Counted from the stretch's first letter, positions 1 to 6,262 are shown. The stretch is DNA of 7,440 nucleotides from Candidatus Parcubacteria bacterium (GCA_023459655.1 JAEWTE010000027.1:1-7440); one strand, 5' to 3'. The notes: generated by a model not told the origin, from the letters alone. Translations and numbers: made by a program.

Positions 1-1368
1 ACTGATTATTTTGGAGTGATTCGTAGTGCTGCTGAGATTATTTATAATGCTGCAACTAATAATTACGACTGTAGTGGAATTAATGTTAATAATCCACAAG
101 ATTTTGAAGAAACCAAAGCTAAGTGTCGGAAAATATCGATTAACCCCCGCTTTTTATTGGTTTTATTACAAAAAGAACAAAGCTTGATTGAAAGCAAGAG
201 TCCTAGATCAAGCCAATTAGACTGGGCGACTGGTTATGGTTGTCCAGATAATGCTCCTTGTGGTGAGCGTTGGCGTGGTTTTGGTCGACAAGTCAATTCG
301 GCGGCGTTGCAATTTTATGATTATATGGTTAATCCCCGTCATTATCGATATCAGGTTGGTCAAAGTTATACAGTTAGTAATGCTGGGAGTGGTTATGATC
401 CAATGGTTATTGTGCCTGCCAATCGAGCCACGGCCGCTCTTTATAATTATACCCCCCATGTCTATAATGGAAATTATAATTTTTGGAGAATTTGGCAGCG
501 TTATTTTACTCAAGTTTATCCTGATGGATCATTACTGCAGGCTGAAAATGATGAAGTTGTTTATTTAATTCAATCTGGTCAAAAAAGGCCGTTTGCTAGT
601 CGAGGAGCGTTAGTTTCTAGATTTGATCCACGTAAAATTGTGGTGGTCAAAGCAGCTGATTTACAGGGTTATCCAACTGGCGAGCCGATTAAATTCCAGC
701 AATATGCTTTGGTTCAGGCTCCATCGGGGGCTGTTTATCTGCTAGTTGATGATAAACGCCGTGGCTTTGTTAGTCAGCAAGCTTTTGCTAAAATGGGGTT
801 CAATCGGCAAGAAGTTGTCAAAGGTACTTGGGAAGAGTTAGCTGCTTATAAAGAATCAACACCAATTACCACTACTTCGACTTATCCAACCGGAGCTTTA
901 TTGCAAAATAAGAAAACTGGTGGTGTCTATTGGGTAGAAGAGGGACAGAAAAAACCACTATTAGATAGAATATTGTTAACAACTAAGTTTGTTAATCGAC
1001 GGATTATTCCAACCGATGAGAAAGATTTAGAGGCCTATACTAATGGTGACCCAATTGTGCTTGATGATGGTAATTTAATTAAAGTTGATGGTGATGCCAA
1101 TGTTTATATACTAGATCATGGTCAAAAAAGATTGATTGCTAGTGGACGAATTTTTAAATATTTAGGTTATAATTGGCATAATATAATTACTATTAATCAA
1201 CAACATTTTGAATTATATCCTTTAGGACAAATAATTGAAGATAATCTGCCGGTTGATTATGGTCAACCAGTGGTCACGACTACTCCAGTCGAGATTATTT
1301 CAACAACAACAATTACTATGCCGACTAGCACTGAGGCAACGACCAGTTCGACTTCAACTAATCCTTAA
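1..1368 (+). CDS. Secreted cell-wall-hydrolase-like protein with four C-terminal modules (5' end missing)
   Basis: The frame is open from base 1, so the true start and any signal peptide lie upstream of the window. About 455 residues are visible. The N-terminal part (nt 1-510) looks like a lysozyme/transglycosylase-type domain: a helix ending LLQKEQ with a candidate catalytic Glu at nt 175-177, then an ATGYGCP segment, then NYTPHVYNG and NFWRIWQRYF. Four Cys in this part suggest an exported fold with disulfides. Four degenerate modules of about 58 residues follow (nt 517-1236), then a Thr/Ser-rich tail of about 40 residues without an LPXTG or hydrophobic anchor. It ends with tandem stops TAA TAA, four bases before the MEMO-like gene, so the two are probably co-transcribed. 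The hydrolase assignment is inferred from motif layout only; binding or scaffolding at the cell surface is the alternative. The gene itself is certain. Confidence 0.72.
   Translation, partial: TDYFGVIRSAAEIIYNAATNNYDCSGINVNNPQDFEETKAKCRKISINPRFLLVLLQKEQSLIESKSPRSSQLDWATGYGCPDNAPCGERWRGFGRQVNSAALQFYDYMVNPRHYRYQVGQSYTVSNAGSGYDPMVIVPANRATAALYNYTPHVYNGNYNFWRIWQRYFTQVYPDGSLLQAENDEVVYLIQSGQKRPFASRGALVSRFDPRKIVVVKAADLQGYPTGEPIKFQQYALVQAPSGAVYLLVDDKRRGFVSQQAFAKMGFNRQEVVKGTWEELAAYKESTPITTTSTYPTGALLQNKKTGGVYWVEEGQKKPLLDRILLTTKFVNRRIIPTDEKDLEAYTNGDPIVLDDGNLIKVDGDANVYILDHGQKRLIASGRIFKYLGYNWHNIITINQQHFELYPLGQIIEDNLPVDYGQPVVTTTPVEIISTTTITMPTSTEATTSSTSTNP
517..1236 (+). repeat. Four tandem ~58-residue protein modules inside the hydrolase-like gene
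   Basis: Approximate modules lie at nt 517-690, 691-867, 883-1056 and 1057-1236. Each begins with a G-x-L-(L/I)-type strand, continues with a VY-(L/I/W) strand, then a basic turn (GQKRPF, DDKRRGF, GQKKPL, GQKRLI), and ends with a Y-x-x-G/S-x-P-I-like segment (YPTGEPI, YKESTPI, YTNGDPI, YPLGQII). The copies are strongly diverged at DNA level, so this is an old protein repeat and not a recent expansion. Such alternating strands would suit a beta-rich surface-binding array; that role is inference. Confidence 0.7.
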
Positions 1369-1372
1369 TAAT

Positions 1373-2164
1373 ATGGCTTTAGTCTTAACTGGGTTAGTCC
1401 CGCATTCACCGCTTTTGGTGCCAAATATCGGTAAAGAACATCGATCTCAATTAGCTAAAACACTGGAGGCCTATAATTTATTAGCTAAAGACTTAATTGA
1501 AGCCCAACCAGAAGCCTTGGTGATTATTTCTTCGCACGCCGCTAGTGGGTCGGCCTGGTGGAATGCTAATGTTTGTTTAAAATATCAACCAGATTTAAGT
1601 TTATTTGGTGATTTATTAACTAAAGAAGAATGGGTTGGTGCTTTGGATTTAGCTGAAGATTTACAAGATTTTTTAGGACAAGAACAACAATTGCGTCTGT
1701 ATAGTCAAACACAATTAGACTACGGGACAGCTGTCCCTTTGTTATTATTGGGTGAAGCAGTTAAACCGGTGCGAATTTTGCCAATTGGTTATATCGATAA
1801 TCAGCCAGAACGGCAGGTTGAATTTGGTCGACGATTGGGTGAATTTTTGCGTCAATGGTCAGGCAAGGTAGCTTTAATTGGTTCGGGTGACTTGGCTCAT
1901 TGTTTGGGAGCTGATCAGCCCAATGGTTTACAAGCTCGTGGTCATAAGTTTGATCAGCGTTTACAAGAAGCCTTGCGCCAGAATAATAGCCAGTCATTAT
2001 TGGATTTATCGGTTGATATGGCCAATGAAACTGGTCAATGTGCTTGGTTGAGTTATTTGACCTTGCAGGCAGCTATGGATGGTCAGAATGGCTCTTGGCA
2101 GAATTTGGTTTATGAGGCGCCATTTGGCGTTGGTGGCGCTATTTGGCGTTGGCAGGCGGCTTAA
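1373..2164 (+). CDS. LigB/MEMO-family class III extradiol dioxygenase-fold protein
   Basis: This 263-residue protein has the layout of the LigB/MEMO superfamily. The N-terminal VPHSPLLVPNIG carries His11, ALVIISSHA carries His55, LDYGTAVPLLLL follows at 115-126, GSGDLAH carries His176, and the C-terminal YEAPFGVGG carries Glu248. In class III dioxygenases two early His and a late Glu bind Fe(II) and a further His is the catalytic base. All four equivalents seem present, so the site may be metal-binding and active, unlike human MEMO, where activity is debated. The substrate cannot be read from the sequence. In many prokaryotes this fold occurs as the B protein of AmmeMemoRadiSam gene sets, but no AMMECR1 or radical-SAM partner is visible here. 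The start is the first ATG after the upstream stop, giving a four-base gap; there is no Shine-Dalgarno motif. Confidence 0.85.
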   Translation: MALVLTGLVPHSPLLVPNIGKEHRSQLAKTLEAYNLLAKDLIEAQPEALVIISSHAASGSAWWNANVCLKYQPDLSLFGDLLTKEEWVGALDLAEDLQDFLGQEQQLRLYSQTQLDYGTAVPLLLLGEAVKPVRILPIGYIDNQPERQVEFGRRLGEFLRQWSGKVALIGSGDLAHCLGADQPNGLQARGHKFDQRLQEALRQNNSQSLLDLSVDMANETGQCAWLSYLTLQAAMDGQNGSWQNLVYEAPFGVGGAIWRWQAA

Positions 2165-2457
2165 TTAAAGCGATCAGGTCGATCTTGACGATAATTGCCA
2201 AGAATTTTGAAAAAATATTGCCAGCGTGAGCCCTGCTCACAAAGCTCTTGAGTATCAATCACCGCTTGGCGGATAACTGATTCAGGAAATTTTTGACAGG
2301 CTTGAAAAGTGGCTGAACGCTTAAAATCAGGCATACGCAAACGTTCAATCACCTCTAAGGCTAATTGTTGCCAAGGGTGAGCAGTCGGTTTAATGACTGG
2401 CCGAGGCCGTTTGACTAATTGGCTGATGTCAGTAAATTGACGAACATCACGAGGCAT
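2161..2457 (-). CDS. Small hypothetical protein, 98 residues
   Basis: I do not recognise this gene. It is the only minus-strand gene I support, and it fills what would otherwise be a gap between the MEMO-like gene and def. The product is soluble, with no signal peptide or membrane segment. It is rich in Arg, Gln and Pro, has an N-terminal KRPRPVIKP stretch (about residues 16-24), then probable amphipathic helices including WQQLALEVIERLRMPDF and a helix around IRQAVIDTQELCEQG, and a WQYFFKILGNYRQ segment near the end. It has two Cys but no spaced zinc-binding set. The stop codon uses the TTAA shared with the end of the convergent MEMO-like gene, so the two coding regions overlap by four bases. 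The ATG start is 57 bp from the divergent def start. Its continuous frame and plausible composition support a real gene; the function is unknown. Confidence 0.65.
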   Translation of the reverse strand: MPRDVRQFTDISQLVKRPRPVIKPTAHPWQQLALEVIERLRMPDFKRSATFQACQKFPESVIRQAVIDTQELCEQGSRWQYFFKILGNYRQDRPDRFN

Positions 2458-2514
2458 ATTGCTAAAATAAAATAAAAGTTTTAATATAAAAGACTCTTAA
2501 AGTATAACTAAGCT
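2458..2514. promoter_or_regulatory. AT-rich divergent intergenic region, probable promoters for def-fmt and the minus-strand gene
   Basis: This 57-bp spacer lies between two divergent starts, so any local promoters for both must be here or inside the genes. On the plus strand TATAAA (2485-2490) and TATAAC (2503-2508) resemble -10 elements. The second would place transcription start at about the def ATG at 2515, giving a leaderless message, with only a weak -35-like TTTTAA at 2479-2484 (18-bp spacer). On the minus strand TATACT (complement of 2501-2506) and TATATT (complement of 2483-2488) are candidates. The base composition makes chance matches likely. Confidence 0.35.
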
Positions 2515-2991
2515 ATGGATCAAAAGCAAATCGCTAGCGGCCGTGTTCGACGGCTGGTTATTAATCCCGATTCCCGTTTGCGTCGTCTGGCGCAGCCGGT
2601 TGATTTAACTATGCTTAAAGATAAAAAATTTCAAGAACTAATAATTGATATGGCTAAAACCATGTTGGTCAAAGATGGTGTTGGTTTAGCTGCCCCACAA
2701 ATTGGTCGCAATTGGCGGCTAATTGTTATTAATACTGATGAAGGTGTTTGGCCAATAATCAATCCGGTTTTAACTGATATTAGTTCGACAACTCTAGTCG
2801 CAGAAGAAGGTTGTTTGTCAGTTCCTAATGTCTTTGGACCAGTGCGACGAGCTAAAGAATTAGTTTGTCATTATATTAATGATTTAGGACAAGAGGTTCA
2901 TTTGCCAGCTAAAGGAAATTTAGCTCGAGTTATTCAACATGAAGTCGATCATTTAGACGGCGTTTTATTTATTGATCATTTAAATCAATAA
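2515..2991 (+). CDS. def: Peptide deformylase
   Basis: Def removes the N-formyl group from nascent proteins at the ribosome, using a bound Fe(II) or similar metal. All three family motifs are intact in this 158-residue protein: GVGLAAPQIG at 55-64, EGCLSVP at 98-104 with metal ligand Cys100, and QHEVDHLDG at 141-149 with ligands His142 and His146 and catalytic Glu143. The length is normal for a compact bacterial deformylase, without the longer C-terminal helix of the E. coli type. About ten basic residues precede the usual start of homology. fmt begins two bases after the stop, so the enzymes that add and remove formyl groups are probably made from one transcript. No Shine-Dalgarno motif precedes the ATG, and the start may be leaderless or nearly so. 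Confidence 0.97.
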   Translation: MDQKQIASGRVRRLVINPDSRLRRLAQPVDLTMLKDKKFQELIIDMAKTMLVKDGVGLAAPQIGRNWRLIVINTDEGVWPIINPVLTDISSTTLVAEEGCLSVPNVFGPVRRAKELVCHYINDLGQEVHLPAKGNLARVIQHEVDHLDGVLFIDHLNQ

Positions 2992-2993
2992 GC

Positions 2994-3929
2994 ATGGCTT
3001 CTTTGCCGATTAAAATATTATTAGCTGGTTCACCACAATTGGCTGTGCCGGCTTTTCAGGCTATTCTTGATGATGACCGTTTTCAAGTATTGGGATTATT
3101 AACTCAACCAGATCAGCCGGCTGGTCGTGGTTTAAAATTGACTCCCCCGCCAGCTAAAATTTGGGCTGAAGAAAATAATTTACCAATTTGGCAACCAGAA
3201 AAATTAAAAACATGGCTACCAGTTTTGACTGAGATTAATCCAGAAATCGTAGTAGTTATTGCTTATGGTAAATTAATCCCTGAGTCTTTATTGAATTTAC
3301 CAAAGCGTGGTTGGATTAATGTTCATGGGTCATTATTGCCTAAATATCGTGGAGCTGGCGTATTATCTGCACCAATTATTAATGGCGATCAGCAAACCGG
3401 AGTTTCAATAATGAAATTAGTTAAGGAACTGGACGCTGGACCAGTTATTTTCCAACAAGCCATTCCTCTGTCTATTGATGAAACAATGGGCAGTTTAGCT
3501 AGTAAAATTGGTGATACGGCCGCAGCTATTTTACCAAATACCTTGATAGGGTATATTGAGGGAAATCTTTTACCTCAAGCACAAGCTGATAATCAGGTTA
3601 GTTATGCTGGTTTAGTTATGACTGCTGATGCTAAAATTGATTGGCAAAAATCAGCCATTGAAATTGAGAGATTGGTTCGAGCGATGCAGCCAGCCCCGGG
3701 TGCTTGGACAACTTGGCACGATCAGCGGTTAAAAATTATAATTGCTCAATTATCTGATCAGAGTTGGCTTAGTCCTGGTAAAGTTGGTTTGATTGATGGG
3801 CAACTAGCTGTTGGCACTAGCCAAGGTAGCTTAATAATTAAGCGATTGCAATTAGCTGGTCGGCAAGCTGTTAGTGGGGCTGAATTTTTAATCGGTCAAC
3901 CAGTTGTTTTGGGAGAATATTGGGTATAA
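2994..3929 (+). CDS. fmt: Methionyl-tRNA formyltransferase
   Basis: Fmt formylates Met-tRNA(fMet) from 10-formyl-tetrahydrofolate for initiation. The 311-residue product shows the N-terminal Rossmann-like catalytic domain (LLAGSPQLAVPAF at 9-21, TQPDQPAGRG at 37-46, VVVIAYGKLIP at 86-96), the active-site segment INVHGSLLPKYRG at 108-120, and LDAG at 146-149. Asn109, His111 and Asp147 match the family's catalytic triad. The C-terminal oligonucleotide-binding-like domain covers about 205-311, so the length is normal. Small departures from the usual sequence are HGS for HAS and GAGV for GAAP after the signature loop; these do not touch the catalytic residues. It follows def by two bases and ends with tandem stops TAA TAG. 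It lacks a Shine-Dalgarno motif, so translational coupling to def is plausible. Confidence 0.97.
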   Translation: MASLPIKILLAGSPQLAVPAFQAILDDDRFQVLGLLTQPDQPAGRGLKLTPPPAKIWAEENNLPIWQPEKLKTWLPVLTEINPEIVVVIAYGKLIPESLLNLPKRGWINVHGSLLPKYRGAGVLSAPIINGDQQTGVSIMKLVKELDAGPVIFQQAIPLSIDETMGSLASKIGDTAAAILPNTLIGYIEGNLLPQAQADNQVSYAGLVMTADAKIDWQKSAIEIERLVRAMQPAPGAWTTWHDQRLKIIIAQLSDQSWLSPGKVGLIDGQLAVGTSQGSLIIKRLQLAGRQAVSGAEFLIGQPVVLGEYWV

Positions 3930-3935
3930 TAGTGC

Positions 3936-3964
3936 TAGACAAAGCCAGAAGTTTTTGTTATATT
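3936..3964 (+). promoter_or_regulatory. Promoter for tRNA-Glu
   Basis: TAGACA (3936-3941; five of six matches to TTGACA) and TATATT (3959-3964) are separated by 17 bp, the optimal spacing. Transcription would start near 3971, about 11 bases before the mature tRNA 5' end, leaving a short leader for RNase P. A TATAAT at 3925-3930, overlapping the fmt stop, is a second possible -10 but has a poorer -35 (TTGTTT at 3904-3909, 15-bp spacer). Confidence 0.6.
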
Positions 3965-3981
3965 ACTAGCGAATTATAGAC

Positions 3982-4056
3982 GCCACCATCGTCTAGCGGC
4001 TAGGACGCATGGTTCTCATCCATGTAACCGGGGTTCGATTCCCCGTGGTGGTACCA
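3982..4056 (+). tRNA. tRNA-Glu, anticodon CTC
   Basis: A complete cloverleaf can be folded by hand. The acceptor strands are 3982-3988 and 4046-4052. The D stem GTCT/GGAC has an 8-base loop containing GG. The anticodon stem CATGG/CCATG closes loop TTCTCAT, with anticodon CTC at 4015-4017. The T stem CGGGG/CCCCG closes TTCGATT. The variable loop is four bases (TAAC). Known glutamate identity features are visible: U11-A24, U13 with G22 and A46, and absence of base 47. The CCA end is encoded (4054-4056) after discriminator A at 4053. The terminal acceptor pair is a G-U wobble, which is unusual. A local promoter lies just upstream. CTC reads GAG codons; a TTC isoacceptor must exist elsewhere for efficient GAA reading. 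Confidence 0.97.
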
Positions 4057-4098
4057 AATTAAACTGATTATTTATTGTCAGTCGATTTTAAAAAATAT

Positions 4099-5442
4099 AT
4101 GACGGATTTGCCGATATTCGAACAGAGTGAATTAAATAATTCCAATAATCTTTCGTCTCAGCCTTTCTCTTTATCGTCAAATCATCAGTCGAGCAAAAAG
4201 AAGCCTTGGTTGATATTATTAATAATAGCTACGGCCTTAATTATTGGTGGTAGTTTTTTTGTCTATCAAGCTTATTCGCAATCACCAGAGCAGATTATTA
4301 AAAAAATGTTTATTAATTTGTCTAATGTCAAAACTTGGCAATACTCTGGTGAAATTAAAACCGAAGGTAATCTGGGAGATTCTTTAACCAATCAAGCAGA
4401 TTTATCATTAATGATCCCCCTTAATCAGGATGAAAAAACCAGTCAGACAATTGTTAGTTTTAATGGTTTGGTTGATATTAATGAACTTGATCAGCCTAAG
4501 TTTTTATTAGCTCTTGATATTAAAACAAATGCTTTAACGCCTGCCGATATTTCTTTTGGCCTGGAATCAAGAATTATTAATCAGGTCGTTTATACTAAGC
4601 TTAGTGCAGTTCCTTACTTAGGTTTTTTTGACTTAAGTTCATTAAAAGATCAATGGATCAGAATAGATACTAATGATTTTAAAAAACAAATCACGACTAA
4701 TCAGCCAATAGCTAAATTAGAGAATAACCAATTATCTTCAGATCAGATAATTAAATTAGCAACAGCTATTAAACAAGCTGACATTTTAAAAATAACAGAG
4801 AGACTGCCTAATGAAAAAATTGATGGAGTTGATAATTATCAATATCAATTTATTCTTAATCCAGAAGGAATAAAGTTATTTTTAGTTGAATTTGTTAAAA
4901 TTGTTGAGGATGAAGAATTAAATTCAATTGAGGTTGATGAAATGTACGAGGAAATTTATGGAAGAAACGAATTATTAGCTGGTAAATTATGGATTGGTAA
5001 AAAAGATTTATTACCACGTCGAATTTCTTTTGATCTAATAACCACAACGGCTGATAAAACAAAGGTCTTGTGGAAAAATAGTCAAATTATATCGTTTAGT
5101 AATTTTAATCAGTCAGTTGATATTGATATTCCAACACCAACCAAATCGTTACTAGAATTGTTTAGTGGCTTTGCTCCAATGTTTTCTGGTTTGAATCTAA
5201 CGACTAGTTCGACACCAACATCAATTATTGAACAGTCATTAGATAATGATTCTGATAATGATGGTTTAAGTGATGGCGATGAGCTTAATATTTATGGCAC
5301 TGATCCTTTTAATCCAGATAGTGATGGCGATGGTTATTCAGATGGCGACGAAGTTAAGGGCGGCTATAATCCTAATGGTCCAGGAAAGTTATTGATTAAT
5401 GATTTTATAGTTGACAAACCAAAACCGCTTCTGGTACAATAG
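4099..5442 (+). CDS. Membrane-anchored extracytoplasmic protein with C-terminal calcium-binding (TSP3-like) repeats
   Basis: The 447-residue product has a short Ser/Asn-rich cytoplasmic N-terminus, a KKK cluster (33-35), and one hydrophobic segment at about 36-57 (WLILLIIATALIIGGSFFVYQ). This gives a type II membrane protein with about 390 residues outside. The large middle part, from YSQSPEQIIKKM onward, is strand-rich with a pattern reminiscent of LolA/LppX-like lipoprotein folds; that is an inference without a diagnostic motif. The tail has two Asp-rich thrombospondin type 3-like repeats. ATG at 4099 was chosen over an in-frame TTG at 4075, which would add eight residues (MSVDFKKY) and sit only 18 bases after the tRNA. 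Neither start has a Shine-Dalgarno motif. The last ten codons contain the secE promoter. It is the only gene here ending in TAG. The precise function is unknown. Confidence 0.87.
   Translation: MTDLPIFEQSELNNSNNLSSQPFSLSSNHQSSKKKPWLILLIIATALIIGGSFFVYQAYSQSPEQIIKKMFINLSNVKTWQYSGEIKTEGNLGDSLTNQADLSLMIPLNQDEKTSQTIVSFNGLVDINELDQPKFLLALDIKTNALTPADISFGLESRIINQVVYTKLSAVPYLGFFDLSSLKDQWIRIDTNDFKKQITTNQPIAKLENNQLSSDQIIKLATAIKQADILKITERLPNEKIDGVDNYQYQFILNPEGIKLFLVEFVKIVEDEELNSIEVDEMYEEIYGRNELLAGKLWIGKKDLLPRRISFDLITTTADKTKVLWKNSQIISFSNFNQSVDIDIPTPTKSLLELFSGFAPMFSGLNLTTSSTPTSIIEQSLDNDSDNDGLSDGDELNIYGTDPFNPDSDGDGYSDGDEVKGGYNPNGPGKLLINDFIVDKPKPLLVQ
5242..5352 (+). repeat. Two thrombospondin type 3-like calcium-binding repeats
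   Basis: The encoded repeats are DNDSDNDGLSDGDE and, seven residues later, PDSDGDGYSDGDE. Both have the D-x-D-x-D-G-x-S-D-x-D-E spacing of TSP3/EF-like Ca2+ loops, joined by a YGTDPFNP linker typical of such arrays. They lie near the C-terminus of the extracytoplasmic part and probably form a calcium-stabilised stalk or adhesion element. The DNA copies share agtgatggcgatg, so one may derive from the other by duplication. Confidence 0.88.
5411..5440 (+). promoter_or_regulatory. Near-consensus sigma-70-type promoter for secE-nusG-rplK-rplA
   Basis: A perfect TTGACA (5411-5416) and TACAAT (5435-5440) are separated by 18 bp, with an extended -10 TGG at 5432-5434. Transcription should begin near A5447, giving a 5' leader of about 43 bases before secE. 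The promoter lies wholly inside the last codons of the preceding gene (encoding VDKPKPLLVQ and the stop). This is the strongest promoter match in the window, as expected for a ribosomal-protein operon. Confidence 0.85.
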
Positions 5443-5452
5443 AGTTATCAAT

Positions 5453-5476
5453 AAAACGCCCGCCAGGGCTGTTTTT
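5453..5476 (+). terminator. Hairpin with U-tract between the TSP3-repeat gene and secE
   Basis: AAAAC-GCCC, loop GCCA, GGGC, a bulged T and GTTTT form a stem followed by a T-run ending at 5476. The A-rich 5' arm and T-rich 3' arm give it intrinsic-terminator character on either strand. It lies 10 bases after the TSP3-repeat gene's stop and would end that transcript. It also lies about six bases after the predicted secE transcription start, so it forms the first structure in the secE mRNA. It may there act as a 5' stabilising hairpin or an attenuator. Confidence 0.6.
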
Positions 5477-5489
5477 AAAATCAAGATTT

Positions 5490-5675
5490 ATGGAGAAAAT
5501 CACTGCTTATTTTCGTTCGGCTTGGGCTGAGATCAAAAAGGTCAGCTGGCCAACTAAAAAAGAGACTTATAACTACACTTTACTGGTCATTGGCATTAGT
5601 TTGGGCACAGCCATTTTTTTGGGTGGCCTAGATGCTTTGTTTGCGGCCGGCTTGAAGTTGCTAATTAAGCAATAA
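5490..5675 (+). CDS. secE: Preprotein translocase subunit SecE
   Basis: SecE clamps and stabilises SecY in the inner-membrane SecYEG channel. This is a minimal 61-residue form with one membrane segment, as in most bacteria outside the gamma-proteobacteria. An amphipathic cytoplasmic helix (residues 3-18) runs into the conserved EIKKVSWPTKKET hinge at 14-26, followed by the transmembrane helix at about 31-53 and a short LKLLIKQ tail. The position directly before nusG is conserved across bacteria and supports the call. It is the first gene after the strong promoter at 5411-5440. The leader ends in AAAATCAAGATTT directly before the ATG, with no Shine-Dalgarno motif. Confidence 0.96.
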   Translation: MEKITAYFRSAWAEIKKVSWPTKKETYNYTLLVIGISLGTAIFLGGLDALFAAGLKLLIKQ

Positions 5676-5698
5676 CCACTAATTTTTAGTTCATTCCT

Positions 5699-6244
5699 AT
5701 GGCTAAACAAACTCTTAATCAAGGACGGCGCTGGTATGTCCTACACACCTATTCTGGCTATGAAGAAAATGTAGCTCAGAATATTAAACAACGCATTGAA
5801 TCGATGGACATGGAAGACAAGATTTTTAATGTCATGATTCCAACCGAAAAGAAGATCAAGATTGTCAACGGCAAGCGTAAAGTTTATGAAGAAAAGATTT
5901 TCCCTGGCTATATTTTAGTCGAGATGATTGTAACCGATGATTCTTGGTATGCTATTCGCAATACTCCTAATGTTACTGGTTTTGTCGGAACTGGCACGGT
6001 GCCAACTCCAATTGATGAATCAGAAATCAAGGAATTGCAGAAAAGAATGGGTCTTGATGAACCAAAATTCAAGATTGATGTGTCAGTTGGCTCCCCGGTT
6101 CGAATCATCGATGGACCATTTAAAAACTTGGAAGGTAAAGTTACCGAGGTTGATGAAAATCGCGGTAAAGTTAAATTGCTGATTTCCATGTTTGGTCGTG
6201 AAACTCCAGTTGAATTAGACTTTTTACAAATCAATAAGATTTAA
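5699..6244 (+). CDS. nusG: Transcription elongation/antitermination factor NusG
   Basis: NusG binds the RNA polymerase clamp, affects pausing, and can link polymerase to Rho or to the ribosome through S10. This 181-residue protein is full length. The NGN domain runs from RWYVLHTYSGYEE (11-23) through FPGYILVEM (68-76) and WYAIRNTPNVTGFVG (83-97). The C-terminal KOW domain begins near VGSPVRIIDGPF (130-141) and ends with FGRETPVELDF (165-175). There is no insertion of the kind seen in some NusG paralogues. It follows secE by 23 bases and precedes rplK after a 75-base structured leader. The ATG has a pyrimidine-rich upstream region (TTCATTCCT) and no Shine-Dalgarno motif. Confidence 0.98.
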   Translation: MAKQTLNQGRRWYVLHTYSGYEENVAQNIKQRIESMDMEDKIFNVMIPTEKKIKIVNGKRKVYEEKIFPGYILVEMIVTDDSWYAIRNTPNVTGFVGTGTVPTPIDESEIKELQKRMGLDEPKFKIDVSVGSPVRIIDGPFKNLEGKVTEVDENRGKVKLLISMFGRETPVELDFLQINKI

Positions 6245-6262
6245 TAACTTAATTACTGCACA

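Noticed and set aside
217..513. Minus-strand open frame opposite the hydrolase-like gene
   Set aside because: It is antisense to a domain with recognisable motifs, is low in complexity (Ile/Thr/Asn-rich), and has no independent support; it is a shadow.
236..568. Plus-strand frame inside the hydrolase-like gene
   Set aside because: The Ile/Val-rich translation arises from AT-rich codons read out of frame; the overlapping real frame has repeats and motifs.
1761..1997. Minus-strand frame opposite the MEMO-like gene
   Set aside because: It lies opposite the segment encoding GSGDLAH; no motif, start context or promoter supports it.
3934..3970. Inverted repeat GCTAG (3934-3938) and CTAGC (3966-3970) flanking the tRNA promoter, similar to GCTAG in the rplA leader
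   Set aside because: Only five bases per arm with a 27-base gap; too short to separate from chance, and no T-run follows.
5908..6234. Open frames on the minus strand and in another plus frame (5937-6182) within nusG
   Set aside because: Both overlap the conserved NGN/KOW coding sequence and are composition-driven shadows.
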